Shown piece after piece: positions 63,085 to 64,000 of a stretch of DNA of 64,000 nucleotides. Numbering within the stretch: position 1 is the stretch's first letter; each line of letters begins with the position of its first letter. The stretch is taken from assembly GCF_000420145.1 (NCBI RefSeq), contig NZ_ATUJ01000003.1, positions 124,001 to 188,000 of the forward strand. Reading direction: 5' to 3'. A model generated the notes under the pieces. The model worked only from the letters and a program-made list of their open reading frames with translations. It searched no databases and was not told the DNA's origin. The translations under genes and the position numbers were made by a program. This DNA is from Paracoccus zeaxanthinifaciens ATCC 21588 (GTDB lineage Bacteria > Pseudomonadota > Alphaproteobacteria > Rhodobacterales > Rhodobacteraceae).

Positions 63085-64000
63085 TCACGACAGCCCGCGC
63101 CCCTTCAACAGCGGCTCGACCCCCGGCATGCGGCCCCGGAAATCCATCCACAGTTGATCCGCAGGCGCCGATCCGCCCTTGGACAGGATCGTCTCTTCCA
63201 GCCGTTTCGCCGTGGCGGGGTCGAAGATGTCGCCCGTCTCCTCGAAGGCGGCAAAGGCGTCGGCGTCCATCACCTCGGACCACATGTAGCTGTAATACCC
63301 CGCGGCATAGCTGTCGCCCGCGAAGACATGCGCGAAATGCGGCGTCGCATGCCGCATCGGGATCGCCTCGGGGGCGCCCAGATCCGCCAGCACCCGCGCC
63401 TGCGCGGCCATCGCGTCATCGGGCGGGGTGCCGCGATGGAAGGCCAGGTCCACCAGCGCACTTTCGAGGTACTCTGTCGTCGAGAATCCCGCGTCCGCAT
63501 TTCCCGCCGCGATCACGCGGTCGCGCAGGTCGGCGGGCAGCGCCTCGCCCGTCTGGTGGTGGCGGGCATGGGCATCCAGCACCTCGGGCTGTTCCAGCCA
63601 GTGCTCGTAAAGCTGGCTTGGCAGCTCGACGAAGTCCTGCGCCACCGACGTCCCCGAGATCGAGGGCCAGTCCACCTCGGACAGGATGTGGTGCGTCGCA
63701 TGGCCGAATTCGTGGAACAGCGTATGCGCGTCGTCCCAGGACAGGAAACAGGGCGCGCCCGGCGCCTCGGGCGGAGTGAAGTTGCAGACATTGACCACGA
63801 TGGCGCGCTGCCCTTCCCCGATCCGGTGCTGCGATTGCAGCGACGAACACCAGGCCCCCGAGCGCTTGCCCGGACGGGCATAGAAATCGCCCAGGAAGAT
63901 CGCCATCAGCCGCCCATTGCGCGTCACGCGGAAGGCCCGCACGTCGGGCGACCACAAGGGCGCGTCGATCGGCGCGAATTCCAGCCCGAACAGCTTGTGG
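63085..64000 (-). CDS. M3-family metallopeptidase (Dcp/oligopeptidase A-like), N-terminus beyond window edge
   Basis: The C-terminal 304 codons of a zinc peptidase of family M3 (thimet oligopeptidase group: peptidyl-dipeptidase Dcp or oligopeptidase A). The active site HTLFHEFGHATHHILSEVDW has the HExxH zinc motif (HEFGH), and further family segments are SGTSVAQDFVELPSQLYEHW and FAGDSYAAGYYSYMWSEVMD, with the substrate-binding tyrosines. It cleaves short peptides in the cytosol or periplasm. The rest lies beyond the right edge. The product ends LLKGRGLS. Confidence 0.93.
   Translation of the reverse strand, partial: HKLFGLEFAPIDAPLWSPDVRAFRVTRNGRLMAIFLGDFYARPGKRSGAWCSSLQSQHRIGEGQRAIVVNVCNFTPPEAPGAPCFLSWDDAHTLFHEFGHATHHILSEVDWPSISGTSVAQDFVELPSQLYEHWLEQPEVLDAHARHHQTGEALPADLRDRVIAAGNADAGFSTTEYLESALVDLAFHRGTPPDDAMAAQARVLADLGAPEAIPMRHATPHFAHVFAGDSYAAGYYSYMWSEVMDADAFAAFEETGDIFDPATAKRLEETILSKGGSAPADQLWMDFRGRMPGVEPLLKGRGLS

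Overview
This is a GC-rich, gene-dense stretch of an alphaproteobacterial chromosome, most likely a Paracoccus-like member of the Rhodobacteraceae/Paracoccaceae. Four things point there. The complex I operon has all fourteen nuo genes interleaved with six accessory frames, in the order I recall for the Paracoccus denitrificans NQO cluster (URF1-URF6, the last being birA). The tmRNA gene is circularly permuted into two pieces, as in alphaproteobacteria. The LexA box upstream of uvrA has the alphaproteobacterial form GTTC-N7-GTTC. SspB is of the alpha type. I see no insertion sequence, prophage, CRISPR array or plasmid function; this is core chromosome.

Layout. 1-5.3 kb: left-truncated mrpA (Na+/H+ antiporter), bioY (biotin uptake), a PaaI-type thioesterase, gnd, and ectR on the minus strand. 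5.3-9.3 kb: the ectoine operon ectA-ectB-ectC-ask, divergent from ectR and without ectD. 9.3-11.1 kb: permuted ssrA (tmRNA), then sspB, whose product delivers ssrA-tagged proteins to ClpXP, then a DapA-like gene. 11.2-17.4 kb: fumC, two tiny overlapping genes (DUF4169 and ribbon-helix-helix), a CHAD protein, a beta-hydroxyacid dehydrogenase and a membrane-anchored penicillin-acylase homologue that appears to have lost its catalytic residues. 17.4-27.1 kb: lpd, an MFS transporter, queA, bfd-bfr, gph, glmU-glmS, trmB. 27.1-47.9 kb (minus strand): the respiratory operon nuoABCDE-URF1-URF2-nuoF-URF3-nuoG-URF4-nuoHI-URF5-nuoJKLMN-birA-coaX-rnj. 48.1-54.6 kb: pyc (biotin-dependent pyruvate carboxylase) and SOS-controlled uvrA. 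54.8-64 kb: tRNA-Gly(GCC), a TetR regulator, a dimethylglycine/sarcosine dehydrogenase, panC-panB, an MFS transporter, a 2-hydroxyacid dehydrogenase, an SH3 protein and a right-truncated M3 peptidase.

How the genes connect. Three themes recur. Osmolytes and ions: Mrp antiporter, ectoine synthesis and dimethylglycine oxidation. Cofactors: BioY imports biotin, BirA attaches it and Pyc uses it; PanC/PanB make pantothenate and CoaX phosphorylates it. Protein quality control: tmRNA and its adaptor SspB sit side by side. The most unusual observations are a shared helix-hairpin-helix-like domain on the NuoE tail and the adjacent URF1 protein, a catalytically disabled Ntn-hydrolase homologue, an inverted repeat covering the start codon of ectR, two mutually exclusive hairpins between rnj and trmB, and two convergent gene pairs whose TAG stops share one CTAG. 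No wholly new system is obvious; the NuoE/URF1 domain pair is the best lead.
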